Origin: an uncultured Pseudoteredinibacter sp.
Lineage (GTDB): Bacteria > Pseudomonadota > Gammaproteobacteria > Pseudomonadales > Cellvibrionaceae
Assembly (NCBI RefSeq): GCF_947500695.1
Contig: NZ_CANMSS010000002.1
Location: 310,001-374,000 of the forward strand
DNA: 64,000 nucleotides
Direction of reading: 5' to 3'
Both the position numbers and the translations under genes were made by a program. Positions 47,490 to 56,127 of this stretch are shown in pieces; position 1 is the stretch's first letter, and every line of letters begins with the position of its first letter. The notes below the pieces were generated by a model, which worked only from the letters and a program-made list of their open reading frames with translations, was not told where the DNA came from and ran no database searches.

Positions 47490-47653
47490 ATCACCGAGTC
47501 TCTGCAATCGTTGGTTCGGGTACTTTCAGATTTAGACTCTTGGACTACAGTGCATCCTTGCACACCAAAAGCCTAAATCGAAAAGCACCCATTTCTTTTT
47601 ATTTACCCAAAAGTTATTCACTATATAACTTCAAGGTTTAGGGTAGAAACGAA

Positions 47654-47676
47654 TAGCCCAGCACTAGGCTGGGCTA
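47654..47676 (-). terminator. Intercistronic hairpin between pstS and pstC
   Basis: tagcccagc (47654-47662) pairs perfectly with gctgggcta (47668-47676) around actag, about 25 bp past the pstS stop. Such a hairpin can partially terminate transcription or protect the pstS message, giving more binding protein than permease. Confidence 0.65.
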
Positions 47677-47701
47677 TCGATTCGCTGCTTTCCGAACCGA
47701 A

Positions 47702-48790
47702 TTACATGCTTAGGTTCTTCAAGTTTTTAACATCAGCAGCAACCTGAGAGCGCTTAGAATCACCTAGTGGGATCATGCCTTTCTCAGTTAGGTAACCTTC
47801 TTCACCGAAAGCTTTTTCGCTGGTGAATTCAGCCAAGTACTCTTTCATACCTGGGATTACACCGATGTGAGCTTTCTTAACGTAGAAGTAAAGCGGACGA
47901 GATACTGGGTAAGAACCGTCAGCAATAGATTCGAAAGTAGGCTGCTTGCCGTCAACCAAAGAACCTTGGATCATGTCAGAGTTCTGGTCTAGGAAAGAGA
48001 AACCGAAGATACCCAAAGCGTTTTTGTTAGCGTTTAGCTTTTGAACGATTAGGTTATCGTTTTCACCGGCTTCGATGTAAGGACCGTCTTCACGAACGCT
48101 GTGACAGATAGCCTTGTACTTCTTCTTCATGGCTTTAGCTTCAGCTTTCTGGCCAGCTTTCTTCAATTTTTTGGACTGAGACTTAATGTCTTTGATCCAG
48201 CCAAACTTCTTACAACCACCTTCCATTGCCAATTCGGCGAAAGCGTCACGAGTACCAGAAGTTGGTGGAGGACCTAGAACTTCAATTGCGCGAGCTGGAA
48301 GCGCTGGGTTTACGTCTTTCCAAGTTTTGTATGGGTTATCAACCAAGTTCTCAGAACCGTCTGGGTTTGGAACTTGCTTAGCCAAAGCCAAGAATAGATC
48401 ACGACGAGTTAGCTTCATGGTTTCAGCTGCTTTAGCGTTACCAATTACGATGCCGTCATAACCGATTAGAACTTCAACGATGTCTTTAACGCCGTTAGAA
48501 GCACATAGATCAACTTCAGAAGACTTGATGCGACGAGAAGCGTTAGTTACGTCTGGGTGCTGAGTACCAACGCCCTGACAGAACAACTTCAAACCACCGC
48601 CAGAACCAGTAGATTCGATTTTAGGAGTTTTGAACTGGGTAGACTTACCGAAACGCTCAGCAACAACAGTTGCGAACGGGTATACAGTTGAAGAACCTAC
48701 TACAGTGATGTAATCACGGGCAGCAGAAGCTACTTGAGTACCAGCCAGTGCTGCAGCAGCCAGTGTTGCGGTCATGAGAGTCTTTTTCAC
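47702..48790 (-). CDS. pstS: Periplasmic phosphate-binding protein PstS
   Basis: 362 residues from the GTG at 48788-48790, preceded by aggagg (split site caggagga); the longer frame to 48883 has no such site. Signal peptide: KKTLMTATLAAAALAGTQVASA. The mature part shows VGSSTVYPFA (phosphate-binding loop), ESTGSGGG, NASRRIK and PPTSGTRDAFAE, the residues that coordinate the phosphate. A Lys-rich insertion (about 215-240) is unlike E. coli PstS. First gene of the pst operon, downstream of a double Pho box. Confidence 0.95.
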   Translation of the reverse strand: MKKTLMTATLAAAALAGTQVASAARDYITVVGSSTVYPFATVVAERFGKSTQFKTPKIESTGSGGGLKLFCQGVGTQHPDVTNASRRIKSSEVDLCASNGVKDIVEVLIGYDGIVIGNAKAAETMKLTRRDLFLALAKQVPNPDGSENLVDNPYKTWKDVNPALPARAIEVLGPPPTSGTRDAFAELAMEGGCKKFGWIKDIKSQSKKLKKAGQKAEAKAMKKKYKAICHSVREDGPYIEAGENDNLIVQKLNANKNALGIFGFSFLDQNSDMIQGSLVDGKQPTFESIADGSYPVSRPLYFYVKKAHIGVIPGMKEYLAEFTSEKAFGEEGYLTEKGMIPLGDSKRSQVAADVKNLKNLSM

Positions 48791-48908
48791 GTTATCCTCC
48801 TGAGGATCGTGTTTTTCTAGTCGAAGCGCTGTTTGCTGTATGCGCGCTATGTTAATGAACTGGCTACTGAGCCGAATGTTCAATCAAGGGCGATACTAGA
48901 TTTAACGG

Positions 48909-48948
48909 GTGACAATTCTATGAATGAAATATGACAGAAGTGTTACAA
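48909..48948 (-). promoter_or_regulatory. Double Pho box upstream of pstS
   Basis: On the minus strand four 7-mers are spaced by exactly 4 bases: TTGTAAC (48942-48948), CTGTCAT (48931-48937), CATTCAT (48920-48926), TTGTCAC (48909-48915). This is the 11-bp phased repeat bound by PhoB dimers. The promoter core lies between here and the pstS start, 119 bp downstream. Confidence 0.85.
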
Positions 48949-49093
48949 AGCTGGCGTTTAAATATACAAGTACACAAATTGTATGTTGTTGCTTTTTGAG
49001 ACCCTATATATAGTTGCTGAGGCCATATTGCAGTAGTATTACATTAGTTACCCATAATGTAGGACGAATGAACATTCGCTAAGGAGAGCTAAC

Positions 49094-50395
49094 TTGTCGA
49101 CCCTCAAAAGGATCATATTCACCAGCCTTTGTCTAATTTTCAGCCAATTCGCGTTGGCGCTAAGCCCAGTGCCACCTGCCGTGGTAGTGCAATCGGATAT
49201 TGTGTATGGCCGAGCTGAAACTGAAAATGGTTCTAAACAATTGCTTTTGGATCTATATACCCCTGGTGTTGACGACCCCAGCTTGCCAATTGAAAAGCGC
49301 CCCGCAGTCATTCTGATACATGGAGGGTCATTTCAGACCGGCAGCAAGGAAGATCCGACCTTAGTCAACATGGCCCGCGACTTGGTGTTAAAAGGATATG
49401 TAGCAGCCGTTATCAATTATCGCCTGCAGGGGGATAAGCCTATCCCCTCAGACCGCGTCTCTCACCTTCCCACCCAAAGCGGAGTGGCCATTCCCTTAGA
49501 ACAACAGATTGCGGCACAAGCAGCGCTAGACGACAGCATCACGGCTTTTGAGTGGCTAATTAGCCAAGAAGACTTTTACAAAATTTCTGATATTGGAATC
49601 ATCGGAAGCTCCGCTGGCGCGATTACAGCCATTAATCTCGCTTACATCAGCGACGACTTTAGTATCAAGCTGCCAGATAGAAATCGAATCAGCTTTGTTG
49701 TCGATTACTGGGGCGGCGCCCTGTTGCCTTTGAACAATTCAACGCAAGCTGTCCAAAGCGTAGATAAAGGCGAAGCTCCATTATTTATAGTGCACGGCAG
49801 CAACGACATTATTGTTTCCTTCAATTACTCGGTGCTACTAGACCAACGAGCGGAGGAAGTGGGGCTTGATTATCAATATCATGTTATCGATGGTGGGGGG
49901 CACGGTTTTGTTGCCATCGATCCTTTTACAGTAACGCTTGAGAGTGGTTCAACAATTGCCGAAACGATGTACGACTGGATCGATAACGTTTCCCAACACA
50001 GCTTTTCTCCCAAAAGCATGGGCAGCTGGTATGAGCCGGCCAGCAGTGGGCAGGGGATGCTAATAGACCTAGATGATGTGAGCAAACAGCTGTTTGTTGC
50101 TTGGTTTACCTATAACGACCAAGCTGGCAGTGATAATGGTCAAATTCCGGGAGCGGAACAACGCTGGTTTACAGCCCAAGGAAAATACTCGGGCCGCAAA
50201 GCAGTTTTGGACTTATACCAGTCTCGCAACGGCCGCTTTGATGCCACTAATACTGTAGACACCAATAAGGTCGGTACATTAGAGCTCAATCTAGAAAGCT
50301 GTAAGAAAGGCACCGCCCTATACGATATGCCGAGCTTAGGCTTGAGCGGAGAGATTGAGCTACAGCGCTTGCTAACGAATAGCAGTTGCCAATAG
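49094..50395 (+). CDS. Secreted alpha/beta-hydrolase (BD-FAE/carboxylesterase-like) with extra C-terminal domain
   Basis: 433 residues, TTG start with aaggagag at 49080-49087. Signal peptide about 1-23. The hydrolase domain has the oxyanion motif HGGS (76-79), nucleophile elbow G-S-S173-A-G, an acid in HGSNDIIVSF and the His in GGGHGF, as in carboxylesterases of the HSL/BD-FAE type. From about residue 305 a second domain begins (GSWYEPASSGQGM, then LFVAWFTYND and RWFTAQGKYSG); this beta-rich module occurs in other secreted proteins of related bacteria, and its function is unknown to me. Substrate unknown. Confidence 0.85.
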   Translation: MSTLKRIIFTSLCLIFSQFALALSPVPPAVVVQSDIVYGRAETENGSKQLLLDLYTPGVDDPSLPIEKRPAVILIHGGSFQTGSKEDPTLVNMARDLVLKGYVAAVINYRLQGDKPIPSDRVSHLPTQSGVAIPLEQQIAAQAALDDSITAFEWLISQEDFYKISDIGIIGSSAGAITAINLAYISDDFSIKLPDRNRISFVVDYWGGALLPLNNSTQAVQSVDKGEAPLFIVHGSNDIIVSFNYSVLLDQRAEEVGLDYQYHVIDGGGHGFVAIDPFTVTLESGSTIAETMYDWIDNVSQHSFSPKSMGSWYEPASSGQGMLIDLDDVSKQLFVAWFTYNDQAGSDNGQIPGAEQRWFTAQGKYSGRKAVLDLYQSRNGRFDATNTVDTNKVGTLELNLESCKKGTALYDMPSLGLSGEIELQRLLTNSSCQ

Positions 50396-50404
50396 CTGAA
50401 TAAA

Positions 50405-50797
50405 TCAGAGTCGAATGGGTCGGGTACGGCCCTTATCATCTATGGCTACGTAAACAAATTCACCCTCGGTAACTTTGCTGCACTCACCACTCTCAACATC
50501 AGTCAACCAAACATCCACCAAGGTGCGAATCGAAGAACGGCCAACCTCTAAGGCTTCCGAGTAGCAACTCACCGTGGCACCAACTGGCACAGGACGTAGG
50601 AAGGCCATGCTGCCCACAGCTACCGTAGTGCAACGTCCTTTGGCGATTTGCTGAGCCAAAATCGCCCCAGCCAAATCCATTTGAGACATTAGCCAACCGG
50701 CAAAAACATCTCCATTTGGGTTGGTGGCCGCAGGCATCGTTAGAGTTTGCAGGGTTAATTTGCCCGTTGGGGTTGGTTCTTCGTCCAAGGAACTCAT
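50405..50797 (-). CDS. Acyl-CoA thioesterase, YciA-like hotdog fold
   Basis: 130 residues, single hotdog domain. The sequence PNGDVFAGWLMSQMDLAGA (about 27-45), with the catalytic Asp, and VGSMAFLRPVPVGATVSCY match YciA-type thioesterases that hydrolyse short to medium acyl-CoAs. It converges on the hydrolase gene with only 9 bp between the stops. Confidence 0.9.
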   Translation of the reverse strand: MSSLDEEPTPTGKLTLQTLTMPAATNPNGDVFAGWLMSQMDLAGAILAQQIAKGRCTTVAVGSMAFLRPVPVGATVSCYSEALEVGRSSIRTLVDVWLTDVESGECSKVTEGEFVYVAIDDKGRTRPIRL

Positions 50798-50868
50798 CGC
50801 TATGTAAACCTTATCTAATTCTTTTAAATATTATCAAATGTGCTTGCTCGTTCGCGCTCTGGCATTAA

Positions 50869-52242
50869 TCAGTCTTTGGCGTTTAAGGCCTCAGGCAAAT
50901 AAGTCGCCAGCTCTGGCCACAGGGCCAAGGCGCAAAGCAGCGCCAATTGCAGCATAATAAATGGAATAACGCCACGATAAATTTCCGCCGTACGCACTTC
51001 CTCTGGCGCCACCCCTCGCAAGTAAAACAAGGCAAAGCCAAAGGGCGGCGTTAAGAACGATGTTTGCAGATTGATCGCAATCATCACCCCCAGCCATACC
51101 GGGTCCACCCCCATGGCCAATAAAACCGGGCCGATAATAGGCACCACTACAAAAGTGATTTCGATAAAGTCGAGGATAAAGCCCAGCAAGAAGATCAACA
51201 CCATCACAATCAATACAGCTAGTGCGACATTACCACCCAACCCAGAGAACCACTGTTCAATCAGCTCCTCGCCACCAAAGCCTCTAAACACCAAAGAGAA
51301 AATCGAAGCACCGATCAAAATGGTGAATACCATGGCGGTAACTAAAGTGGTCGAGTGGCACACCTCCGCCAAGCGACTCCAGTTCAGTTGCCCTTTAAAA
51401 TACGCTAAGCAAGTAGCACCTAGGGCACCAACGGCCGCAGCTTCGGTAGGTGTTGCTATGCCCGAAATAATTGAGCCCAGCACCAAAACAATCAATAACA
51501 CCGGTGGCGCTAAACTTAAAAGAACCTCGCGACGATCTACGTCTTCAGTCTCTTCTGGAACGGGCGCTATTTCCGGATTTAGTTTGGCGCTGACAAACAC
51601 GTATAAAAGATACATCACCACCAAGATCAGCCCAGGTATCAGCGCACCGACAAACAAGTCTCCCACAGAAACCGGCTTAGGGTTAAATACTCCAGCGCTC
51701 AACTGAGCTTTCTGATAAGCCGTTGACAGCGTATCACCCAATAAAACCAAAGCGATTGACGGCGGAATAATTTGGCCAAGGGTGCCTGTCGCACAAATTG
51801 TACCGGTGGAAAAACTAGGGCTATAACCACGCTTAAGCATGGTGGGTAAGCTCATTAAGCCCATGGTTACCACCGTTGCACCTACAATACCGGTGCTGGC
51901 CGCTAGCAACATCCCCACAATCACTACGGCAATGCCCAAGCCCCCGGGCAAACTACCACTAAGCTTGGCCATATTTTCCAATAGCTCTTCAGCGAGGCGA
52001 GATTTTTCCAGCATCACTCCCATCAAAACAAATAAGGGCACAGCAATCAGAGTGATATTACTCATGGTGCCAAACAGGCGATCCGGCATTGTGAGTAGAA
52101 GATTGGCATCAAAATGGCCAGCAAGGATCCCAGCTGAGGCGAATATCAGTGCAACGCCCGCAAGCGTAAAGGCAACTGGGTAACCCGCCATCAAAGCAAG
52201 GCAAACCGCGGCGAACATGAATAGGGGAATTAGCTCAAGCAT
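50869..52242 (-). CDS. TRAP transporter large permease (DctM family)
   Basis: 457 residues from the ATG at 52242, which has gaggtgg just upstream; an ATG at 52257 gives five more residues. A polytopic protein of about 12 helices with the family motifs GMLLAASTGIVGATVVTMG and CATGTLGQIIPPSIALVLLG. It overlaps the small permease by 8 bases. TRAP transporters use sodium gradients to take up organic acids. Confidence 0.93.
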   Translation of the reverse strand: MLELIPLFMFAAVCLALMAGYPVAFTLAGVALIFASAGILAGHFDANLLLTMPDRLFGTMSNITLIAVPLFVLMGVMLEKSRLAEELLENMAKLSGSLPGGLGIAVVIVGMLLAASTGIVGATVVTMGLMSLPTMLKRGYSPSFSTGTICATGTLGQIIPPSIALVLLGDTLSTAYQKAQLSAGVFNPKPVSVGDLFVGALIPGLILVVMYLLYVFVSAKLNPEIAPVPEETEDVDRREVLLSLAPPVLLIVLVLGSIISGIATPTEAAAVGALGATCLAYFKGQLNWSRLAEVCHSTTLVTAMVFTILIGASIFSLVFRGFGGEELIEQWFSGLGGNVALAVLIVMVLIFLLGFILDFIEITFVVVPIIGPVLLAMGVDPVWLGVMIAINLQTSFLTPPFGFALFYLRGVAPEEVRTAEIYRGVIPFIMLQLALLCALALWPELATYLPEALNAKD

Positions 52243-52786
52243 GGTCCACCTCGCCATCCTGCTCAGAGTGTGGATTCATCAAAGTCGCTAAGGCGTGGCA
52301 ACACTCCGCTATCGCCTGCATTGCCAATAGGGCTGCAGCTAAAGGCAGTAGGGTTTTCAACAGATAAACAAAAGGTAACCCGCTGGGATCTCTAGAAGTT
52401 TCTTTTACTGCCCATGATTGCTCTACGTAATCCAAGCTGGTGAAGAAAATCAAACCGCACATTGGCAACAAAAAGACAATACTGCCAATAGCGTCAACCC
52501 AAGCTTTTTGGCGACGATTAAAGTTGCGATAAAAAACATCCACTCTAACCTGGCCCGAATGATTTAATGCGTAGGCGGCCCCCAAAAGAAAAACCGTAGC
52601 ATGCATATAAGTAACGCTATCTTGCAATGCTGTAGCGCCCACCTCAAAGACATATCGCAGCACCACGACAATACAGCTGATCACTACCATGATGATAGTC
52701 AGCCAAGAAACGCTGCGACCGATAAAATCAGAAACGCTATCCAACAAATCTGCCAGATAGGCACAAACCCGAATGGCCAAGGGCAT
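52235..52786 (-). CDS. TRAP transporter small permease (DctQ family)
   Basis: 183 residues with four membrane helices and the DctQ pattern ALNHSGQVRVDVFY (about 92-105). It is translationally coupled with the large permease gene. The binding-protein gene dctP is separated by a LuxR-type gene and about 400 bp of spacer, an unusual arrangement. Confidence 0.9.
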   Translation of the reverse strand: MPLAIRVCAYLADLLDSVSDFIGRSVSWLTIIMVVISCIVVVLRYVFEVGATALQDSVTYMHATVFLLGAAYALNHSGQVRVDVFYRNFNRRQKAWVDAIGSIVFLLPMCGLIFFTSLDYVEQSWAVKETSRDPSGLPFVYLLKTLLPLAAALLAMQAIAECCHALATLMNPHSEQDGEVDHA

Positions 52787-53128
52787 AAGCTACCTTTGTT
52801 TTTTATTGCTATTGTTGTTTAAGAGCACTCGAGCTTAAAACTCGGATTACCTTGCTACATAGCATTATAACCAGTAATAGCCTTGAAGATAGAGACAATG
52901 GGAAAGCCTTAGGAGCAGATTAACGAGGAAACGGATGACAAGGGGCTGCAATAGCTTGTGACGAACTATCACAGCCCAGCTTCCAATGCGTTAAAGCGCC
53001 AATACTTCGAATATTGTGACGATATTCTAAGTCCAGTCCTTGGATACTTAAGTACTAGCTAACACTAAGTCAGTGCTGTGTGCCGGCAAAACACGGATTT
53101 AGTATAGAGCCTCATAACTTAAGGTAGT

Positions 53129-53146
53129 ACTACAGATAACTGTAGT
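53129..53146. promoter_or_regulatory. lux-box-like palindrome
   Basis: actacag (53129-53135) and ctgtagt (53140-53146) are exact inverted repeats around ataa. The inner 16 bases follow the CT-N12-AG pattern of LuxR-type operators. It lies 58 bp after the luxR-type stop codon and 343 bp before dctQ. Confidence 0.45.
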
Positions 53147-53169
53147 TGAGCCGAAGTAGTTGAGCCGAA
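53142..53169 (+). repeat. Tandem duplication of a 14-mer
   Basis: gtagttgagccgaa occurs twice without spacing (53142-53155 and 53156-53169), partly overlapping the right arm of the dyad. It probably arose by replication slippage. Confidence 0.85.
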
Positions 53170-53193
53170 ATAGCTTGATGCAGAGCAAATTGA

Positions 53194-53221
53194 GCCCTGC
53201 GAATTAAATGATTCGCAGGGC
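53194..53221 (-). terminator. Hairpin at the 3' end of the LuxR-type gene
   Basis: gccctgcgaat (53194-53204) pairs with attcgcagggc (53211-53221), 11 bp perfect. It overlaps the last codons and the stop codon of the minus-strand gene. Confidence 0.65.
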
Positions 53222-53971
53222 GCTAGCCTTATAAATAGCCTGAGGAAGATTCTCTGCTTTCAGCTTTTTTCGAATGTTACGGGAAAAAATATTGATATTA
53301 TCAATCCCGGTATTTCGAATATCGGCGATCTGCTTTAGCTCCAGCCCTTTGGAAATAAGGCTAAGAACCTCAAGTTCACTGTCGGTTAGTTGTGGAAACT
53401 GTAAACGACCTGGGCCTGAGAGCTCTTGATAAATATTGTGGTATTCGGTGATTCGCGCAAAAACCCGGCACAACAACTCTATTTGTTTTTGTTTTGGCAA
53501 TACTCGCTTTTCAAACTCATCCGGGTCCATCCCTGTTGCACTCAGCCCAATAGCCGCAAAAACAGCTGGGTGAGTATTCGGAAGGGGAATCGTTAAGCCA
53601 TGCTTCACACCATATTTCACTTGGAACTTGGCCATTTTTTGCGCACCCGGCGAATCGAACTCCTTAGCTTTTTCTTCACCCCAAATTAGAGTTTCAGTTT
53701 TATGGGCTCCCCACTGAACTTCTTCATCGTGCTCAAAAACATCGGCTTGAGAGTAAAACTCTAAAAACTCAGGGGGGTGATTAGATAGGGTTCCAAAGGT
53801 GGTTTCTATTCGATCACAGCGGCCAACCCCCATACCGTAAAAGATATGACGAATACCAAACTCTTGCAGTTTGGTGGCCAACAACTCAAAACACTCTTTA
53901 AAACTTTTGGCAGCCCAAAGGACTCCCATAAACTCAATATTCTCCGCAGAGAAAATTTCCTGGCTTTCCAT
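53204..53971 (-). CDS. LuxR-family regulator with autoinducer-binding-like domain (LuxR solo)
   Basis: 255 residues. The N-terminal 165 residues look like an autoinducer-binding domain (LATKLQEFGIRHIFYGMG, then YGVKHGLTIPLP with the usual hydrophobic strand order). The C-terminal part (about 190-250) is a LuxR-type HTH: LTDSELEVLSLISKGLELKQIADI. The HTH is atypical: the usual RExE is DSELE, and the recognition region reads GIDNINIFSRNIRKKL instead of the TVxxHxxxIxxKL pattern. No luxI-type synthase lies in the window. It sits between dctP and dctQM on the same strand, so it may control this TRAP transporter. Confidence 0.8.
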   Translation of the reverse strand: MESQEIFSAENIEFMGVLWAAKSFKECFELLATKLQEFGIRHIFYGMGVGRCDRIETTFGTLSNHPPEFLEFYSQADVFEHDEEVQWGAHKTETLIWGEEKAKEFDSPGAQKMAKFQVKYGVKHGLTIPLPNTHPAVFAAIGLSATGMDPDEFEKRVLPKQKQIELLCRVFARITEYHNIYQELSGPGRLQFPQLTDSELEVLSLISKGLELKQIADIRNTGIDNINIFSRNIRKKLKAENLPQAIYKASALRII

Positions 53972-54152
53972 GCAATCTCAATCTAACTATCTAGCTCAGC
54001 AATAAAACCGCCTTATTGCTACTAATAAGCATTCTAGTTTGGAGAGGTTTTAAGCGCCAGCAGAAAAATTAGAAAGTGAGTACTACGCCACTGTCTTAGA
54101 CAACAGCAGCAGCCAGCCCATTGAATAGACGCGACCAACGGTAGCAAAGCGA

Positions 54153-54175
54153 GGGCAGCTTAATCTCATCTGCCC
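54153..54175 (-). terminator. Hairpin after dctP
   Basis: gggcag (54153-54158) pairs with ctgccc (54170-54175), with flanking gc pairs possible, 10 bp past the dctP stop on the minus strand. Only a short T-rich stretch follows. Confidence 0.45.
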
Positions 54176-54184
54176 GCAAGAGTT

Positions 54185-55306
54185 TTAATTTGCTTGGTAA
54201 TAAGCCTGTTCGGAAATATCGTGATATTGCGCCGCCTGATCGGCAAATTCGCGATAGTTTTTATACACCTTGGCGAAAAAAGGATCTTTTTCTGCAAACT
54301 CACCGTACATTTCATCGGCGTGTTTACGAAGTTCAGCAAGCACTTCTTTGGGCAATTGTTTCAACTGTACGCCATGCTCGTTGATTAAGGTTTTCAAAGC
54401 GGCATTGTTGCGAGCCGTGTATTCATCCAACATATCTTGGTTAATGGCTCTAGCGGTAGTTTCTACAATCGATTGTAAGTCAGCCGGTAGAGATTCAAAT
54501 GCTTCTTTATTAACCAAAAGCTCTAAAGTCGGGCCTGGCTCATGCCAACCTGGGTAGTAATAGTATTTAGCTACTTGGTGAAAACCCAAGGCCAAATCAT
54601 TGTATGGGCCCACCCATTCGGTGGCATCAATAACGCCAGTTTGCAGTGCGGTGTACAGCTCCCCCCCCGGAATGTTTACTGCAACACCTCCTGCGCGGTT
54701 CCAAACCTCCCCAGCTAAACCAGGAATACGCATTTTTGTGCCTTTAATATCGGAGATATTATTAATTTCCTTGTTGAACCAGCCCGCCATTTGCACACCC
54801 GTGTTGCCAGCGGGGAAAGGCATAAGATTAAATGGAGCATACGCTTCACGATATAGCTCCAAACCTCCACCATAAAATAACCAACCGTTCATTTCCTGGG
54901 CGTTCATACCAAAAGGCACAGAGGTAAAAAATGGTGACGCCGGAATCTTACCCTTCCAGTAATAGCCCGCACCGTGCCCCATTTCTACACTGCCTGAGGA
55001 AACAGCATCGAAAACCCCAAGTGCCGGCACCAGGTCACCAGCTCCATATACTTTAACCTTCAAACGGCCAGCGCTGGACTGTTCGACAATGCGAGCAAAA
55101 TTCTCTGCAGCTAAGCCCAAGCCCGGTAAGCCTTTAGGCCAGGTCGTCACCATTCTCCACTCATAGTGCTTTTGATGGCTAGCAGTGGTAGCTTGCTGCT
55201 GAGGTGTTTGATCAGATTTTTTTATAACAAGCTGCGAGATAGCCGCAACTAAAGCTAGCAGCAGAAGAATGATGATCAGCGGGGACCAATACACATTTTT
55301 AGTCAT
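54185..55306 (-). CDS. TRAP transporter substrate-binding protein (DctP family, TakP-like)
   Basis: 373 residues. An N-terminal hydrophobic helix (about 7-28) works as signal or anchor. The mature protein has the conserved Arg and Trp region MRIPGLAGEVWNRAGG (about 190-205) and ATEWVGPYNDLALGFHQVAKYYY, which resemble TakP, a 2-oxoacid-binding TRAP protein; 2-oxoacid or lactate is the best guess. Gene order on the minus strand is dctP, luxR-type, dctQ, dctM. Confidence 0.9.
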   Translation of the reverse strand: MTKNVYWSPLIIILLLLALVAAISQLVIKKSDQTPQQQATTASHQKHYEWRMVTTWPKGLPGLGLAAENFARIVEQSSAGRLKVKVYGAGDLVPALGVFDAVSSGSVEMGHGAGYYWKGKIPASPFFTSVPFGMNAQEMNGWLFYGGGLELYREAYAPFNLMPFPAGNTGVQMAGWFNKEINNISDIKGTKMRIPGLAGEVWNRAGGVAVNIPGGELYTALQTGVIDATEWVGPYNDLALGFHQVAKYYYYPGWHEPGPTLELLVNKEAFESLPADLQSIVETTARAINQDMLDEYTARNNAALKTLINEHGVQLKQLPKEVLAELRKHADEMYGEFAEKDPFFAKVYKNYREFADQAAQYHDISEQAYYQAN

Positions 55307-55406
55307 TTGAAAGGCGCTATGTCGTTATCGTTTGCAATTAGGGTAATAGATATCAACAAACAAGGCTATAGAAAGGCGCTAAGGAAGACTTAGATACAAG
55401 AGAAAC

Positions 55407-55425
55407 GGGGGTGACAGACACCCCC
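55407..55425 (-). terminator. Intrinsic terminator of the DUF4332 gene
   Basis: gggggtg (55407-55413) pairs with caccccc (55419-55425) around acaga. On the minus strand the T-rich stretch GTTTCTCTTGT follows. It is 10 bp past the stop. Confidence 0.7.
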
Positions 55426-55434
55426 AAGAACAAC

Positions 55435-55839
55435 TTAATAGTGAATGGCGCGAGGAAGATCTTTAGCCTGAGCCACCCAATCCGCAACCTGTGACGCTGA
55501 AGGCACTTGGCGAACTAGATTCTTTTCTTCATTAACTTCAGCCATTTTTACCGCAAGGTTTTCGGCATTACGCTGGGCCAATTCAGGCACAGTGTCTACA
55601 CCGGCAAACTCTAACAAATCGGCATATTGAGTGCTGACGCCTTTAACTCGCGCCAAATCCGCACGGTTAGCCCAGTTCAGAATTTGCTTTTCGCTCAAGC
55701 CTGAAGCTTCAGCGACATCCTTACGACCAGATTTCTGGGCGCACTTTTCCAATAGATTTTCCAAAGAAGTGACGCCAGCCGCTTCTAATTTGGACGCATA
55801 TACTTCACCAATACCTTCAATATCTGACAACTTAGCCAT
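55435..55839 (-). CDS. DUF4332 helix-hairpin-helix protein
   Basis: 134 residues with two helix-hairpin-helix-like units: IEGIGEVYASKLEAAGVTSL (about 7-26) and VKGVSTQYADLLEFAGVDTV (about 80-99). Such units bind DNA non-specifically, and the protein resembles DUF4332 proteins of unknown role. It is monocistronic and read away from the HerA-like ATPase gene. Confidence 0.85.
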   Translation of the reverse strand: MAKLSDIEGIGEVYASKLEAAGVTSLENLLEKCAQKSGRKDVAEASGLSEKQILNWANRADLARVKGVSTQYADLLEFAGVDTVPELAQRNAENLAVKMAEVNEEKNLVRQVPSASQVADWVAQAKDLPRAIHY

Positions 55840-56127
55840 GTTCTACTCCATTAAATTGATTAAAAGGCGATCAAGTTTTGCCACTCTAACGCCCGCTTAG
55901 ATGAAACGCCCGCACCCAAAAAGCTTCACTGCATACTCGCCAACACAAGCTTTCTAAGAGGCAACTGCCAGTGTACTTCGCACAGCTACAGATAGCGAAC
56001 TCTCTGGCCTCTAGCTTGTTAGCTGCTATCTGAATTTTTGCTGAATTGGCTGAAATTATTTCCTTTGATCCCGCTGGCCGTTTGCTTTAAGTTATGGCCT
56101 TTATAACGCGATAAGGAATCGGCAAAA

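Larger units (their letters stand above)
52787..53203. other. 417-bp spacer between luxR-type gene and dctQ
   Basis: No credible reading frame. It carries the likely dctQM promoter (minus strand), a hairpin at 52943-52977 (gggctg/cagccc with inner atag/ctat), a lux-box-like dyad at 53129-53146 and a tandem 14-mer at 53142-53169. Confidence 0.5.

Noticed and set aside
53142..53169. Tandem repeat as a CRISPR array
   Set aside because: Two adjacent 14-mers without spacers and no cas genes.
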